In this document: in pieces, positions 24,801 through 37,732 of the stretch
Layout of the letters: every line of letters begins with the position of its first letter
Position numbering within the stretch: the first letter of the stretch is position 1
From: Dryomyza anilis
Taxonomy: Eukaryota; Arthropoda; Insecta; Diptera; Dryomyzidae
Length of the DNA: 64,000 nucleotides
Assembly: GCA_951804985.1 (NCBI GenBank)
Contig: OX638133.1
Coordinates: 69,012,367 to 69,076,366, forward strand
Reading direction: 5' to 3'
Made by a program: the position numbers and the translations under genes
The notes under the pieces: model-generated
What the model was told of the DNA's origin: nothing
What the model saw: the letters and a program-made list of their open reading frames with translations, nothing else
Database searches by the model: none

Positions 24801-26209
24801 GGTTTCTCAAGGACTATACAAAATTGTCAAATCTCTGGCACCAAAAAAAGTGGGCTTTTGCTGCACTGTGTAATTAGTTATGATAATTAAAATAAACATT
24901 TCCTTTACAGTTTTTGAAAATCTTGTTGAGTAAAAAGCTGTATTTTTTTTATTTTAAAAAGTAGTTAAAGAGGATCTAAAATGTCCATAGCAAATTCTTA
25001 GAAAAGTTATGTAATGGAAAAAAAAAACAGAGTAAGCAGTCATAATCAGCACTTACGGGTTATGTAGAATTTATGTACGCTCGTTTTGTTGATTACCACA
25101 TTACTTTCTTTTTTTGACTTTCTACTTTTGTTGATATATAAAAAAGTTATCAATAAAAAGTTTTCAATAGAGCACGTGTTACTTTATAGTATTTTTAATC
25201 CGAATTTAATGCAACTCTTATAAAAAAAATGCATTCATTATGTGTAGCAGCTGTTACGCCTGAATTTGGAAGCTCACGTTAGTTGGACCCGATCACCTTC
25301 TAAGACCTGCAATAGTACAAAAAGCCAAATTCAATATCCGCTTAACTGTCATTTTTATAATGATTATTGTATTTTTGTTTTCAGTGTTCAGAGCCATACA
25401 ATCGTTTTTAGCACCAACAAAATTTATTGGTATTTTTAATCCATCCAATGTGCCGTCCAAAGGTTCATCATTGCAGCATACAGGCGAACAGGAAGTTACT
25501 TTTTAATCAAAATATATAAAGAAACGGGCACATGCACCTTCTTCCTATTTTTCCTATTGTACTTCTGTATTTTATTTTCAAGAAATCCACCTACAAAAGC
25601 AAATATGTTATACACTGTCAGAGTCCAGAGCGGAAGAATCCTTATTGCAAAACCGTACAAATTGCAGCATTTGTTATTGTTGTGTTTTTTTTTTTATATT
25701 ATTGTTGCATTTAATCCTTACAAGTCCCTTTGGCCTCTTCAGGAGCAGGATCACGGATCACGTCATACCTCAATCTTTGATCAATAATAACTTGTGTTGA
25801 TTTTTGAAATTCTTTTTGGTCATTTATGTATTGATTTTTCTATATATTTCATTTTGTATTTGAGCCTGCAAATTGGAAAGGATCTTGCATTTGTCTTATT
25901 TTTAAGTATGTAAGGATAAACGAAATGTCAAGCAGCGTTACTGATCGTTTAAAGTAAAAAAACGGAAACTAATTTCCAATGTATATAAAAAATAAAAATA
26001 ATAAAAATTGTTTTAGGGCCGATAACATAAATACAAACAGTTAAAAGCAATCTGACAGATTTCTGTATTGGCACTCTTACTTTAACTAATCGATTACTAA
26101 CGATTAATGTTAACCATAGTTAAAGTACGTGTGTAATCGGACTTTATAATATAAAGTCTTAATAAAAGAAAAGTGCGCGATAGTAAACTTAAATTAATTA
26201 AAGTCCTAT
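24801..26209. other. AT-rich intergenic DNA
   Basis: No gene is supported. The short frames at 25532-25787 overlap one another and have no domain. Confidence 0.5.
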
Positions 26210-26397
26210 TACTATACAATTAATAGTTAATCAATAGTACCTATTATTCTTTTTATCTCTAAATACCCCCGAATACTACAATAAAACTATTGAAAAATAT
26301 TGTTTTTTATTTAAATCTTTTCTTTTTGATATGAAATTGTTTGGAATTCTTGTACTATTGAATTAACTGAAGTCATATTAGTCAATTTTTCTGAGTG
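26210..26397. mobile_element. MITE family B, eroded
   Basis: The right end TTTTTCTGAGTG followed by TA and the 'TACTATTGAATTAACTGAAGTC' region match the family. The left terminus is degraded. Confidence 0.5.
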
Positions 26398-27230
26398 TAC
26401 CTGCTATTTTTCATTTAAAAATCATAGTGTTTTCCTTAAACATTGAAAGTCCTTCGTACGGGAACCTTTAATCTTAGAAGGCTTTATACTAGATTTGGTT
26501 TGGATTAAGCTTAAAGAAAGACAAAGATTAAGATCACGACATGTCTTCAATCTTTGTATAATAAGTCATTCATTAAGTTTATATGGAGTTGCTAAGTTAT
26601 ATATTATTGAATCGAATATATTAATAAAACAATTTTTATTATATAAACCATATATGTAAATGATTTTATTACTATTTAATTCTAAAATAATTTGCGAAAT
26701 AATTGAACATTTCTCCATGCCCAAGTAGGCCAGATAATCTTTGTCAAGTGACTCGTCGGGTTGAGACAAGGTAAAAATACAAGGATCAGTTTTTTACTAG
26801 GATCAGTTTTTTACACGCTGCAAAAGGGCTCTCCCAAACATAATTTTCCAGGCATTACATATATCTTTGGAGCTTTATGCAAACAAAAGTATTATTTCAT
26901 TGCTAAACATTATTATAATAACAGCCAAACATATTTTTGTTTTCGTTCAAATATATTTATGTTGAGAATGAATAATTTTTCGCGTTATTGCAAACATATA
27001 TATGTTTGAATATGAAAAACATTTTATTTACATTTAAACATATTGATGTTTACATTTCATATTAATGTAAAAAAAATAAATTTAGTGAAATTACATTTTA
27101 TATTTATTTATATTATATAATTATAAAATATGATTTTTTTATTACATATCATTTACTTATACTTAATTATTTTATTTCCATCTCTGGTTCCTATTATGAG
27201 CTCATTGAATTACGGATTAATTGGATATTT
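26398..27230. other. AT-rich DNA with repeated AAACATAT words
   Basis: From 26840 to 27060 the word AAACATA(T) and its complement recur, with partly palindromic arrangement ('GCAAACATATATATGTTTGAA'). Possibly a decayed foldback element. Confidence 0.4.
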
Positions 27231-27234
27231 GACA

Positions 27235-27271
27235 AACAGCCACTATCTGGTACTAAAAGATAGTGGCTGTT
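27235..27271. repeat. 14-bp perfect hairpin
   Basis: AACAGCCACTATCT (27235-27248), nine-base loop, then AGATAGTGGCTGTT (27258-27271). No known structure is recognised. Confidence 0.8.
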
Positions 27272-27633
27272 ACTTAAACAAATTCAATCACGAAAAAGAA
27301 CTTTAGAACTATATAAAAAGTATGAATGTGAGTGTTACTGAGTGCTAAAAGTAGGCAGCGTTGTTATTTATTTGTAATGCCAAACATATGTATATATTAA
27401 AGCGTTGTCATACTAATTCTATTATTTCTAAGTTCGTTTTCACCCACGAATATCCAAGTACATATAATTCAAAGAACCTTTTTTGACGTTGGCTGTGTTA
27501 AATAGCAGAAATTACAAACATACATATCTGATGAAATATATCTGTTTCTACAGAAACATAAATATAATGAATTCATTTAAATATGCGATAAAAGCAATGG
27601 TTGTTTAAATATCGTATAATAGGGAGTGGCTTG

Positions 27634-27730
27634 AAATCCCCAAACACAAAATCCCCAAACACATAAGCCCCAAGGTTTTGAATAAGCCCCAAACACAGAA
27701 GCCCCAAACACAAAAGCCTTAAACACAAAA
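27634..27730. repeat. Short minisatellite, unit about GCCCCAAACACAAAA
   Basis: Five to six imperfect copies of a 15-16 bp unit (ATCCCCAAACACAAA, GCCCCAAACACAGAA, and so on). Confidence 0.75.
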
Positions 27731-27780
27731 TTCGATTTTCAATTTTCCTTAAGAAACCTGACGAAATTTCACCCAACAAA

Positions 27781-28000
27781 ATGTCCTATCACGTCAGGTT
27801 TACGAGATATATGACCATAAAGGTCCTGAAGTCACCGATATATTACCATTGATTTATTGAAAAAACTGTAGAAGTTATGGATTTGTTGTCTGACAACTAA
27901 ATGTAGACACTATCTAATGCATCATATCTGTAGTACATATTAAATTTCTATCTCGTCCTTTTAATACTAATATTAATGATTTTCAAAGGATCAATCTACA
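27781..28000 (+). repeat. Dispersed repeat 'T'
   Basis: The copy begins near CCTATCACGTCAGGTTTACG and matches 24590-24800 inverted. Its diverged neighbour at 28280-28500 makes a tandem pair spaced about 500 bp apart. Confidence 0.75.
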
Positions 28001-28279
28001 TTATCGACTAATTTCAAATTAAGGAGTTGCAAATGTATCATATTGTCAATGGAAAAATATTCAGCATAAAAAAACATAAAAAGTGGCCAAATATGTCAAA
28101 GCCGTACGAGTTAGAGTTGCTCTAATACTGAGCACTTCAGTGTATTTTTTTTATTTAATATGAAACTGCAAAATACTAAAGTTTTCCGTAGTTTAAAATC
28201 GAATGATCCTTTATCGGTGCCAAGGATTTGACTTTATTTTTAATATCCTGAATGTGTGAAAAATTTTATCATACTATAA

Positions 28280-28500
28280 AATTATGTTCTATCACGTCAG
28301 GATTTCGAGGTATTGACCCCCAAATATCTGGTAAATCCTTAATTTTCATAGTAACATTCTGGAAAACGTCATTAGTATGGATTTCTTGACTGAAAACCAA
28401 ATGTAGGCATTCACCTAAAGATCTTTTCCGTAGTACATTTTAATTTTCTATCACGTCCTTAAACCAGCATTATTAAGGATTTTCAAAAAATACCTGCAGT
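28280..28500 (+). repeat. Dispersed repeat 'T', diverged tandem copy
   Basis: 'CTATCACGTCAGGATTTCGAGG', 'AACCAAATGTAGGCA' and 'CTATCACGTCCTTAAACC' parallel the words at 27786, 27897 and 27950. Confidence 0.65.
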
Positions 28501-28633
28501 TAATTGGCCAAATTTATATGAAGAATTAATAAATGTATCATTATGTCTTTGGGAAAATTACTAAGCACATGAAAACAGTAAAAATTGTCATATAAGTCAA
28601 AGCCATGCGTGTTATGGTTTCTATTATATTAAG

Positions 28634-29085
28634 CACACAAAAAAAACATGATCACCACAATCATGAGATGACGACATCATTCAATGATTGAAATTATTAT
28701 TGCTGCAATCATGTTCCTCTCAGAGCTCTGTCTCCTTCTGTTTTGTGTACTCTCTGCACAGTTGCGCAATTTTCTCACTATTTTAATCATAGTATGGTTA
28801 TATCAATAACTCACTGAGGCAACCTTATTTTTCAAACCATTGCATGATTGTAACAATCAATACAATTATTCTGACAATCATTCATATTTAAATAACATTT
28901 TTGCTACAATCATTTACTATTCCAATTATTGAATTTAATCATTCTATGATTGTAGAAATCATTAAATGAATGACAGAATTAAAAAATTAAGAATGATGAT
29001 TGCAATCATATATGATCTTAGCAATCATTCAATGACTACTCCAATCATTTTTTTGTTGCAACAATCATGTTTTTTCCGTGCGTGT
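28634..29085. mobile_element. MITE with repeated CAATCAT words
   Basis: The ends CACACAAAAAAAACATGATC and the complement of CACGCACGGAAAAAACATGA form an imperfect inverted pair of about 22 bp. Inside, CAATCAT/ATGATTG occurs more than a dozen times on both strands. A weaker relative may lie at 34040-34230. Confidence 0.65.
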
Positions 29086-29094
29086 AAGGTTTCA

Positions 29095-29690
29095 GAAACT
29101 TTTTTGATACTACGCTGATTTAGAACACGTATAGTATTATCTTCATTCAATAACATACTGTAATGCATATTTCCGTTTCCATAATCAGTCTTCTTAAGAT
29201 AATCACTGACCATAATCGCCATGATTAAACTGATCGTTCTCGATTAAGTTGAATTTGAACATACAGTGACCACATTTCAAAATACATGTATGCTGAAAAC
29301 TAATATTTTAAAAGACATTTTATAAAAATTACCTACCTCGAGATCTTTTCAAAAAGAGGTAAATTTAACGGCTGCACGAAAAAATCTAGTCATTTTAATC
29401 CACCGGTTGATCCGTGGATTAAACGTAGCGAACAAATAAATTGATTTAATTATTTTGGGCAGCCCTAATTTACCACTTTTCCAAAAAAAAGAACACATTT
29501 TGTAACTTATGCTAAAAATTCAACACATACTCCGCACTAATCCATGGCACGACCTTGCACTTAATCCTAATCCGAGCGACTTAAACGGAGTTTTAGATTT
29601 TTTACCTCCCAAAGCAGGCGATTAATTTTTTTCTAGAAACATAGTCCGTGACTAGAGCGCGATTAAGTTAATCCGCGCACAACTAGATTT
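29095..29690 (+). repeat. Copy 1 of a ~600-bp direct duplication with TAATCC sites
   Basis: It is collinear with 30290-30895 and roughly 85-90 percent identical by eye. Six TAATCC/GGATTA words lie at 29396, 29416, 29538, 29562, 29568 and 29669. The pair TTTAATCC...GGATTAAA at 29394-29423 is inverted about CCGGTTGATCCGT. TAATCC is the core bound by K50 homeodomains (Bicoid, Orthodenticle, Goosecoid, Pitx). Either a duplicated regulatory module or a repeat of unknown class. Confidence 0.65.
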
Positions 29691-30289
29691 TCGATTTTTG
29701 GTCGACTAGCGGAAAAATAAATTTTTCGTCATTCTCACCCTATTTATCAGGACAACCAATTTTTTTAAGGAATTTCAGTCGTCCCTATGAAGTTAAGTTC
29801 AGCCCTAGTTTTTTTATGTCTGATTTAAGAAATTATATAAAACAAATTAAAAATAATAGTGAAAAAATACACCGACGGTTTATTGAGAGTTTTTGGCCGG
29901 TACAGGGTATATTTTAACAAAATTAGAAGCGATGGCAAAAATTTAGTAATTTTTATCGTTAGTTGGGACTATGGTCTGTATAACTATAAAGCATTTTCTA
30001 ATTTAAAATTAGATCTGAAATGCTAAAAAATTCATACTAAAGAAGTCTAAAAAAATATATATTTCAAGTTTAGATTCAAATATCTTAAAAACATATTGGA
30101 ATATCAGCCAATATTCGTATATTATAATTAGTCTTGACAATTAGCAATAAAAATACATTTAATATTTTTTTTAAAACTAGTTGTGTAAGGGACTGGTTTC
30201 TAAATAAATGAAATGCATATCATATTCTCATAATGGAAATCATATTATTTTTTGTGACACATTTAAATAAAAGTAGATTGTATAAACCG

Positions 30290-30895
30290 ATATCACACAG
30301 ATTTTGAACACTTACGTATTATGTCCATTCAAAATCATACTGTAATCTCTTTTTCCGTTTCCATAATCAGTGTTCTTAAGATAATCACTGAGATCGCGAA
30401 GTAAATCTAAGATTCCACCACCATAATCGCCATGATTAAACTGATCGCTCTCGATTAAGTTGAATTTAAAGACCACATTTCAAAATCTAAGTATTCTGAA
30501 AACAAAAATTTTAAAACACATTTTATAAAAATTACCTACATCATGATCTTTTCAAAAAGAGGTAAAATAAACGGCTGCACGAAAAAATTTAGTCATTTTA
30601 ATCCACCGGTTGATCCGTGGATTAAACGTAGCGAAAAAATAAATTGACTTAATTTTTTTGGGCAGCCCCTAATTTTACCTCTTTTCCAAAAAAAAAGAGC
30701 ACACATTTAGTAACTTATGCTAAAAATTCAACACATGCTCCGCACTAATCCATGGCACGACCTTGCACTTAATCCTAATCCGAGCGACTAAAACGGAGTT
30801 TTAGATTTTTTACCTCCCAAAGCGGGCGATTAATTTTTTTCTCGAAACTTAGTCCGCGACTAGGGCACGATTAAGTTAATCCGCGCACAACCAGA
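30290..30895 (+). repeat. Copy 2 of the ~600-bp direct duplication
   Basis: The six TAATCC/GGATTA words are kept at 30599, 30619, 30746, 30770, 30776 and 30877. Relative to copy 1 it has an extra block of about 25 bp near 30390-30415 and several small indels outside the motif-rich half. Confidence 0.65.
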
Positions 30896-31960
30896 GCACA
30901 AATCCCACTGCGCAAGGGGCGGAATATTGACGGATTTTCCTTAAATCCGCGTCCTAATCACAACGCTTAGCGTTCGTGCTTGCGTGTGTGTGTGCGTGCG
31001 TGAGTAAATGACCGTTGGTCAGAGAGCGCGAATATTTGAACGATTTTCGCGCAACGGCCTCATTTGCTGCGTCGGCGTCATCATTTTTTTTGCAGTGAGT
31101 GCATTTTTAGCAGGTCGAAAACATTCCAAGAATATATCCGGATTTAAGCCGGATCAAAATGGGATCATAATTATGGAATTTCAAAACACACGAATGCTCA
31201 AGCTACCTGTGGGTGCGAGCGAGAGCGCCTCTTACCTCTTTGCGTGCGTTCGGCCGAGACGTGACGAGACGGACGAGTTATGCGCAGGTAAATTCGCGGA
31301 ATTTTACTCGCGGTACAGTAATTAAGAAGTCAAGCCGAAAAAAACTAAAACTCACGTAAATCTAGTCTAAATCCGGATTAAGAATGGACTTGCGTCATAA
31401 ACGGTTTTGTCTAAATCCGGGTTGACTAGTGGCCCGTCAGGTAGGCACTAGGTGTGCGTTGTTCGTCTACATGGATCGTGTATTTTAAGGGTAAACAGTC
31501 GTTTTATGACACCTGAGAGTTTTATGCAAAGAGCGCTTAAGTTTTTTGAGAGCTGCTCTGTGAGAGTAAAGAAGCAAAGCCTTGGCAAATCTCAGCGAGA
31601 GCAGCATACAGAGAGGACGCTATGAGAGAGTTGTGTGTGGGTCCATTTTTTGCATGCTCTCAAATCTTCAGTTTAGTTTTTTTTTGCATCCTTGACTTGT
31701 GATTTTATGTATGTTTTACAACCTTTTTTAGGAGAACGCGGTTTGACTTTTATTTTTATTTTTTACCGAAATTTATGCGTAATATTTGCTTTTCGTTTTT
31801 ACACAACTTCCTTTTTTAGTGACTGACAGCATTCAGTTTTTTATGACTGCCCGACCTTTTTTTAGTTTTGTGCAAGAATTTCTTTTTTATGAATCAACTT
31901 CCGATTAGGATGTGCAATTATTTTTTTAATAGGTTATCTTTGTAATATTTGTAATGAGCT
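30896..31960. promoter_or_regulatory. Candidate regulatory island
   Basis: Less AT-rich, unique DNA directly follows the duplication. It holds an AATCCGGATTAAG word (31374), TTTTATGAC at 31503, and two perfect Hunchback-type words TTTTTTATG at 31837-31845 and 31883-31891. The 105-codon frame at 31008-31325 has no recognisable domain, and its G+C fits an island rather than a gene. Activity is inferred only. Confidence 0.35.
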
Positions 31961-34730
31961 GTTTGAGTTGAACCTACTAAAACTTTTTGTATACTCTTTT
32001 CTGTATTTAAAAAGAGGTTTTGTTAATAAACCTCATAAAGTTCATACTTAATATTTTTAAAACTTACGGTAAAACTTCAAACCGATTTAATTTTGTCAAG
32101 TGTTCTAAAATATGGAAATATGAAGTTTGTGTTTAATTTTAAAATGTTGCTAATTTGGATAATTAAATCTGCATAATGCACTTATAATCTACTATATATA
32201 ATCTACTATAATTATAATCTTACTATAATTAAATCTTATAATCTACTAACATAAATGCAATATAGAAAAAATTCATTGATGAACAATCACAAAATTAAAA
32301 TACATAATCTACATAGGATTAACAGATGGATTAACGCATAACTGCAGTAATCTTTAGTTTAATTTAAATCTCAAAACATAAAAATATAATTTTGAGTTCT
32401 AAAGAGTTCAACTAAGTTTATATTAAAATCTTAATATGCTCTAAACGGAGCGTCCGGATTCCAAAAGGTGTCGAAGTATGCGTATTTTATAGTAATTTTA
32501 TATCCCAATATGTATTCCAACAATCACTTAATTTGTTCTAGTCCTTTGGAGAAATCGAGAGTTGAATTGAGTTTTGTTTAAAACCTTCATATCGTCGTTG
32601 TAGAACTAAAGGTTACCAAATACATTTTTATGAAAATCTTAAATTTCAACTTTGTTGGTTATTATTACAAAAAGGAATTGATACATTTTTAAAGTTGAAA
32701 TACCAATTGAAAGATTCACATGTTCTTATCATTTGGTACAAATATTGAGCTCATCAATCAAAAATTGAAAGATATATAAAGATTTTGGTATATTAACAAT
32801 TGGCATTTTGAAAATGTAGTTGGTTACTTTTAGGTCTACAACGACGATATATTCTATTTGCAATATACAAAGTTAAGTTAATCATAGAAAATATTTTCTA
32901 AAAAATATATATATAATCTATGATTATAATCTATGAGGAAACTTTTAAAGAAATTTAAAAACGATTTTCAGCTTTTTAAATTCGACATGTTTTCATAAAA
33001 AATTAAAAAAAGTTTTTGTTAAATTAAAATAATTTGGCAGTCATATTAAACTTAGTTTAAACTAGTTCTGATTTCGTCTCTAGTCAACATATCTCAAAAA
33101 TATTTACTAATTGTCTTCTTATCTCTAAATTTAACGACAGTCGGACGATTTCATTGGAAACTATAGATGTTTTAAAATTGCGAAAGAGTTTAAACTCAGT
33201 TTAATTTCATTTTTACTTCTCATCAAACGAGGATAGGGCCCCTGTAAACTATCGAAAAGATTCAAACTTATATTCTATTCCAATGGAGTGCTAACAAAAT
33301 GATTGCAAAGTTTTTTTTTATACCGTGAAGAATAATGTACACGGAGAAAATTGTTTACTGATGTTTTATGAATAAAAAATATATATTTCTAATGTTCTTA
33401 TTTATGAATTATAATTATGCATTATGTATAATACTAAAAAATGCAAAGTTCAGGCTGAAAAAACTGTAAATCACTATGTATTTATTATGAATTTTACGAT
33501 TTAAATTGCTATTTTTATTAAAAGAGGAAAGGTTCAAAGATTGAAATGTAATCAGATTATATTGAATTTAAAACGTAAACATTATAACCGTAAGTAGTTT
33601 TTGAAATTGTATCGTCATATCCAGTACCAAATCATGATTGAACAATATCTTTATTAATCCTTAAAAAACTTACGAATTTTAATTAAAGTTCCCGCTGTGA
33701 CTTTTCGAATCTTTCTTGATCCAAGCACCAATTATGTTTTAGTAAATTCATCAAAATAGGAGTACAAAAAATGTTTCCGTCGTCGTTGTACTTTATAGAA
33801 GATTCTTTAACTTTTTTCCATTTTGATGTTTGGATCTACCAACAAGTTCCGCCAACCGATAAGGTTTCTTTTGACATAGTTCAAGTAAGTAAGTGTCATC
33901 TAATAAGCAAATCGGTTGAATTATTCAGAATCGTGAGTTTTGTAAATAATTTACTTTTTTAGCTCAAAACAAAGAATCAGGTTTTTAGGGATTAAATCAT
34001 ATGTGGTATTTTCAATTCTTTTTAACATTAATTTAATCCCGCAGTCATAATAGAAACATGATTGCCTCCATCATATTCTCGCGGCATGATTAAATTATTG
34101 GAATAATGTTTTTCATAGTGCCCTAGAAGAATCCATTCATGATCGCAAAAAAACAAGCAATAATTTCTACCATAATAATAATTGAAATCATTGGATGATG
34201 AGGCAGCATGTTTATTATGTGCGTGTGAAGGAATATTATTTTATTATTTTTACTATTTTCGGCGAAAACATGCTTTGTACAAACAGAAAAAAGAAATCTA
34301 TTTTGGCATGAGGTTGGGTGAAAGTAAAAGTTAATTGTAACAACAAAATACATTCGTTTAAAACAAAATTTCTACAAAATAATAAATATATTTGTCCATA
34401 TTAATAAAATAAAGTATTTACATTTAAGCAAACCTACATTTTATGTGCAGTTCTTTTATTTTATTTCAAAATTATCAAAGTAGTTGGTCAATCGATCGTT
34501 TTTATTAATACCTACCAATTTCAAATTTTATATTTGCGAACATTAACAAATGGTTTACAGCATAGTAATTTAAGCAAATGCGGAACACGCTGACAATGCG
34601 AAGAGTTTGCTACAATTTTTAAGAAAAGTCCATTTTTATTAATACAACCCATAGTTTATTTATTTCCATTTCTAATTACATTAACTTCTATGTCATTAAT
34701 GAATAACATATGCCACAGATTTTAGTCACA
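31961..34730. other. AT-rich DNA with a foldback at 32585-32855
   Basis: 'ATATCGTCGTTGTAGAACTAAAGGTTACC' at about 32590 is inverted at about 32820-32850 ('GGTTACTTTTAGGTCTACAACGACGATATA'), marking a decayed foldback of about 270 bp. Nothing else is supported. Confidence 0.5.
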
Positions 34731-36245
34731 TTGGATTAAAGCTTGATCCAAGCTGAAGCCGGCAGACTGCGGATCTTGGAGATTAGCGGTAAGACTAAGT
34801 AGGATTTAGTAAATCTCTGACTGAATACCCTTAGCACTAATATATTAAAAAAAAAAATGTATTAAGTAAAATGATTTGAATATTTTAAGAATAACATATT
34901 TCAAAAAATTAAATCAAACTATTGAAAATCGAAATTATAGGAAATTCTACAGTTTTTGTAAATTATCAGATGCAACCACTTTTAACCCTTGACCAGCCAA
35001 ATAAGTTGCTGTAATTAAGTGCTTAAGCCGTATATATCTGGAACACATTTGTGACATCAGGTATATTTTCCATTTCGTGTTTTGCCAGGACATAACTAAG
35101 GAAGCGCCTACTAAATATCACTTAACTTCACATAATAGGGTTGAAGTAAACGAGGAATTGCAAATTCTACGCCCAAAAACCCTTCTGCGGAATGTTTATA
35201 ATTAAAATTATGCCTCGTCCTCGCCCACCAACAGCAGCATCAGCACAGTCAAATGACAGTGCAAAGGATTAAAGTGGCATAAACACAAATTTCAGACGAA
35301 GGACTCAAACTGAAATCACTAGATATGTACAAGAAGCGAATTTCAGTCAGGTAGTACCACATGGAATATGTTGAATATGCACGCGGATTAAGCGCGAACT
35401 CAGCTCGATGTGCTGTCCAAAGGAGGTGTTCTATTTACGTGCATTAGGCATTGTTTTAATCGAGCAATTCGACCAAAAGTCATGTAATTAACAAACTAGC
35501 TGCTAGTCGGAGGCACTAAATTGGGTAATTTGTCAGCAACGAGACAATGCGGTTCATGCGAATTAAGGACTCTTCCTAGTTCGAAGGAAGACGCGCATAA
35601 TGGCACTTTTTTTGTGTTTCTTGACCTCGCCACCAATGTTCTACATAGCTATATTAATAAAAAAAGGCCCAGTAATGATATAGATCTTATTTAATCCGCG
35701 TTTCTTTTTAATTCGACGTTGGTCTCAGGCATTTTTAGCTGATGTTTTGTCGCGACGGATTAAGTGGGGATTAAGCGCGGATTTGGTACACTACGGGAAT
35801 ATATTTGTATGTTTTTTTATGTAGGTCAATTTGCATATGTTCAGGACAGAGTAATTTTTGGAAAAACATACAGTTAACTAACTATAACATACCATGTTGG
35901 TAAAACATTGGAAGTACCAAATAAAATAGACTTAATAAATCTAAAACATATTATTAAATTGTCAAAAAATGTTTAGAGTTTAACACCACTATTATTTTAT
36001 ATTAATTAATTATTTTATAATTAAAATGTTCTTTTTCCTAAACCACATACATGACCATTTGCCGAACTCCGTCAGGATTCCCGTCTAACTAGCATCTTGA
36101 ATGACCAAACCACATGATCTCTGATAATCTTCCCCAGATCCTAGTCTCGTTAATCCAACCTTCAATGTACCATCGCATGCGCTGCATCTTCTAATCTAAT
36201 CTGGACCAACTGGATTTGTAAATCGCTGGATTACGTAATCCATTC
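34731..36245. promoter_or_regulatory. Candidate regulatory island with nine TAATCC/GGATTA words
   Basis: K50 homeodomain cores lie at 34733, 35266, 35385, 35692, 35757, 35768, 36151, 36228 and 36236, when about one would be expected by chance in this composition. Two at 35757-35773 are 11 bp apart in the same orientation, and GGATTACGTAATCC (36228-36241) is a perfect palindrome of two sites. A Zelda-type CAGGTAG lies at 35348-35354. The DNA between about 34990 and 35800 is notably less AT-rich than its surroundings. Confidence 0.45.
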
Positions 36246-36714
36246 GCTGGCTCGTTCAGTTATCTTAAGTAATTTCCATTCATTTGCTAAGATAATATTC
36301 AATAAACTACGATATATGTATGGACGCAGATCATTTGATGAATTTTAAACCACGATTAAATAAAATCTGCGGGATTATAAGATATGGCAATTGAAGATGA
36401 TTCACATTTCTAAGTTTAAAATATACAAAGAGTTACGTTAAGTTTAAGATTATTAATTGTTATACGTAATTCTTAGTATAAATTGATAATATATATGATC
36501 GGGTTATAACAAGGTAAATAAAAATTCAATGAATAATTCGCAATATTGGACCTAGAACAAATTTCTACTAAGGCCAACGGGGTTATATGGTTTTCCATGC
36601 CAGTTTTTTTATTATCATCAGTGTTCTTATCCTGCAATACAAATGATATCGAAATGATGCCATGTTAGACCAAATGATCGTTTTTGATTATTAATAATGA
36701 TACCAAATTGAAAG
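36246..36714. other. AT-rich spacer with a CCCTAGTAGAAA-type relic
   Basis: 'GATCGGGTTATAACAAGGTAAATAA' and 'AATTTCTACTAAGG' near 36497-36575 recall the foldback family at 6060-6876 and the relic at 61700. Confidence 0.5.
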
Positions 36715-37098
36715 AGTTTTCGATCAATCCCAGTCTGCCATACGATTGGATATCGCTTTGAGACTGTTTCAAAATATCGAGGAATTCATTCGATCTCGAT
36801 TACGATTACTACAATTTATTCTAAGATGTACGTAGATATCGTATAGAGATGATAAAGTTTATTCGAAACGTGAAAAAAAAAGATTCTGGATCAATATCTT
36901 ATCAAATATCGAGTTGGATTCGAAAATCATTGCGATAATGATGTGATAAATATTTAAATATCGTATTTTCTCTTTAAATTGTATTGTACAAAGAATTTTA
37001 ATAAATAGTAGCGTTAAAGCAACGAGATCAGACTTAGGTCGAAAAAACGTCGATCATCGAAGAGCTCCGAGACATGGCAGACCGGGATCTCACTATGG
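36715..37098. repeat. Dispersed repeat 'S', second copy
   Basis: Diverged match of 19440-19806, ending 'GAGACATGGCAGACCGGGATCT'. Confidence 0.6.
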
Positions 37099-37194
37099 CT
37101 AGATTAATCAACTATTTTAGCAACTAATTTAGTTGCTATGGATATTGTATCGAAGTAGGTACAAATTTCATTTTTGATTTCCAATTTTATTTGT

Positions 37195-37460
37195 TCTGAA
37201 AACACTAAACAACAAATGATGGACTTTTTGGTCATTACTCTGGTCATAACTTTGATCAGATTTTTCCGAATTTCGTTGGGTGTATTTCAAAATATTAGCT
37301 AAATTCTACACAATAACATACAAAATAAATCAGTTCGAAAACACCTATTTATATATAGAACGTAATAACTTAAAAACTTTGGACAATATGAAAAACAAAC
37401 TAGTATGGGGTCTTAAGTAGAGTCTTGAGTTTTGAGTACATCATTATACGAAGATCGCGG
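37195..37460 (+). repeat. Dispersed repeat 'R', partial
   Basis: 'GGTCATAACTTTGATCAGATTTTTCCGAATTTCGTTGGGTGTATTTCAAAATAT' territory parallels 38868-38920 and 42520-42575. Confidence 0.55.
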
Positions 37461-37732
37461 ATCATTGTTTTATTTTTCGTTATGCTGTGAAATCTATTTT
37501 TGTCAAAATTGATTTTTATAATATTTTGACTTGATAAATTTCACAGTGCAACAAATTTATCTCTTATCAAATCCTGTTGATTTTTAGTTTATTGTTGCAT
37601 TCAATTTACATTTTTATGCCTACATTTTAAGACCAATTCTCGTGTGGTTAAGTAGAAAAAAATTATCAAATATATTCCAGAAAAGCAATAAATAACATTT
37701 TTTGTTTTATGGGTTTTACAAAATAATCAGTT

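Noticed and set aside
29095..30895. LTR retrotransposon with ~600-bp LTRs
   Set aside because: The direct copies lack TG...CA ends, a primer-binding site or a polypurine tract at the expected places; kept only as an alternative.
31008..31325. 105-codon frame in the 31-kb island
   Set aside because: No domain, no splice or promoter context, and the higher G+C is shared with non-coding neighbours.
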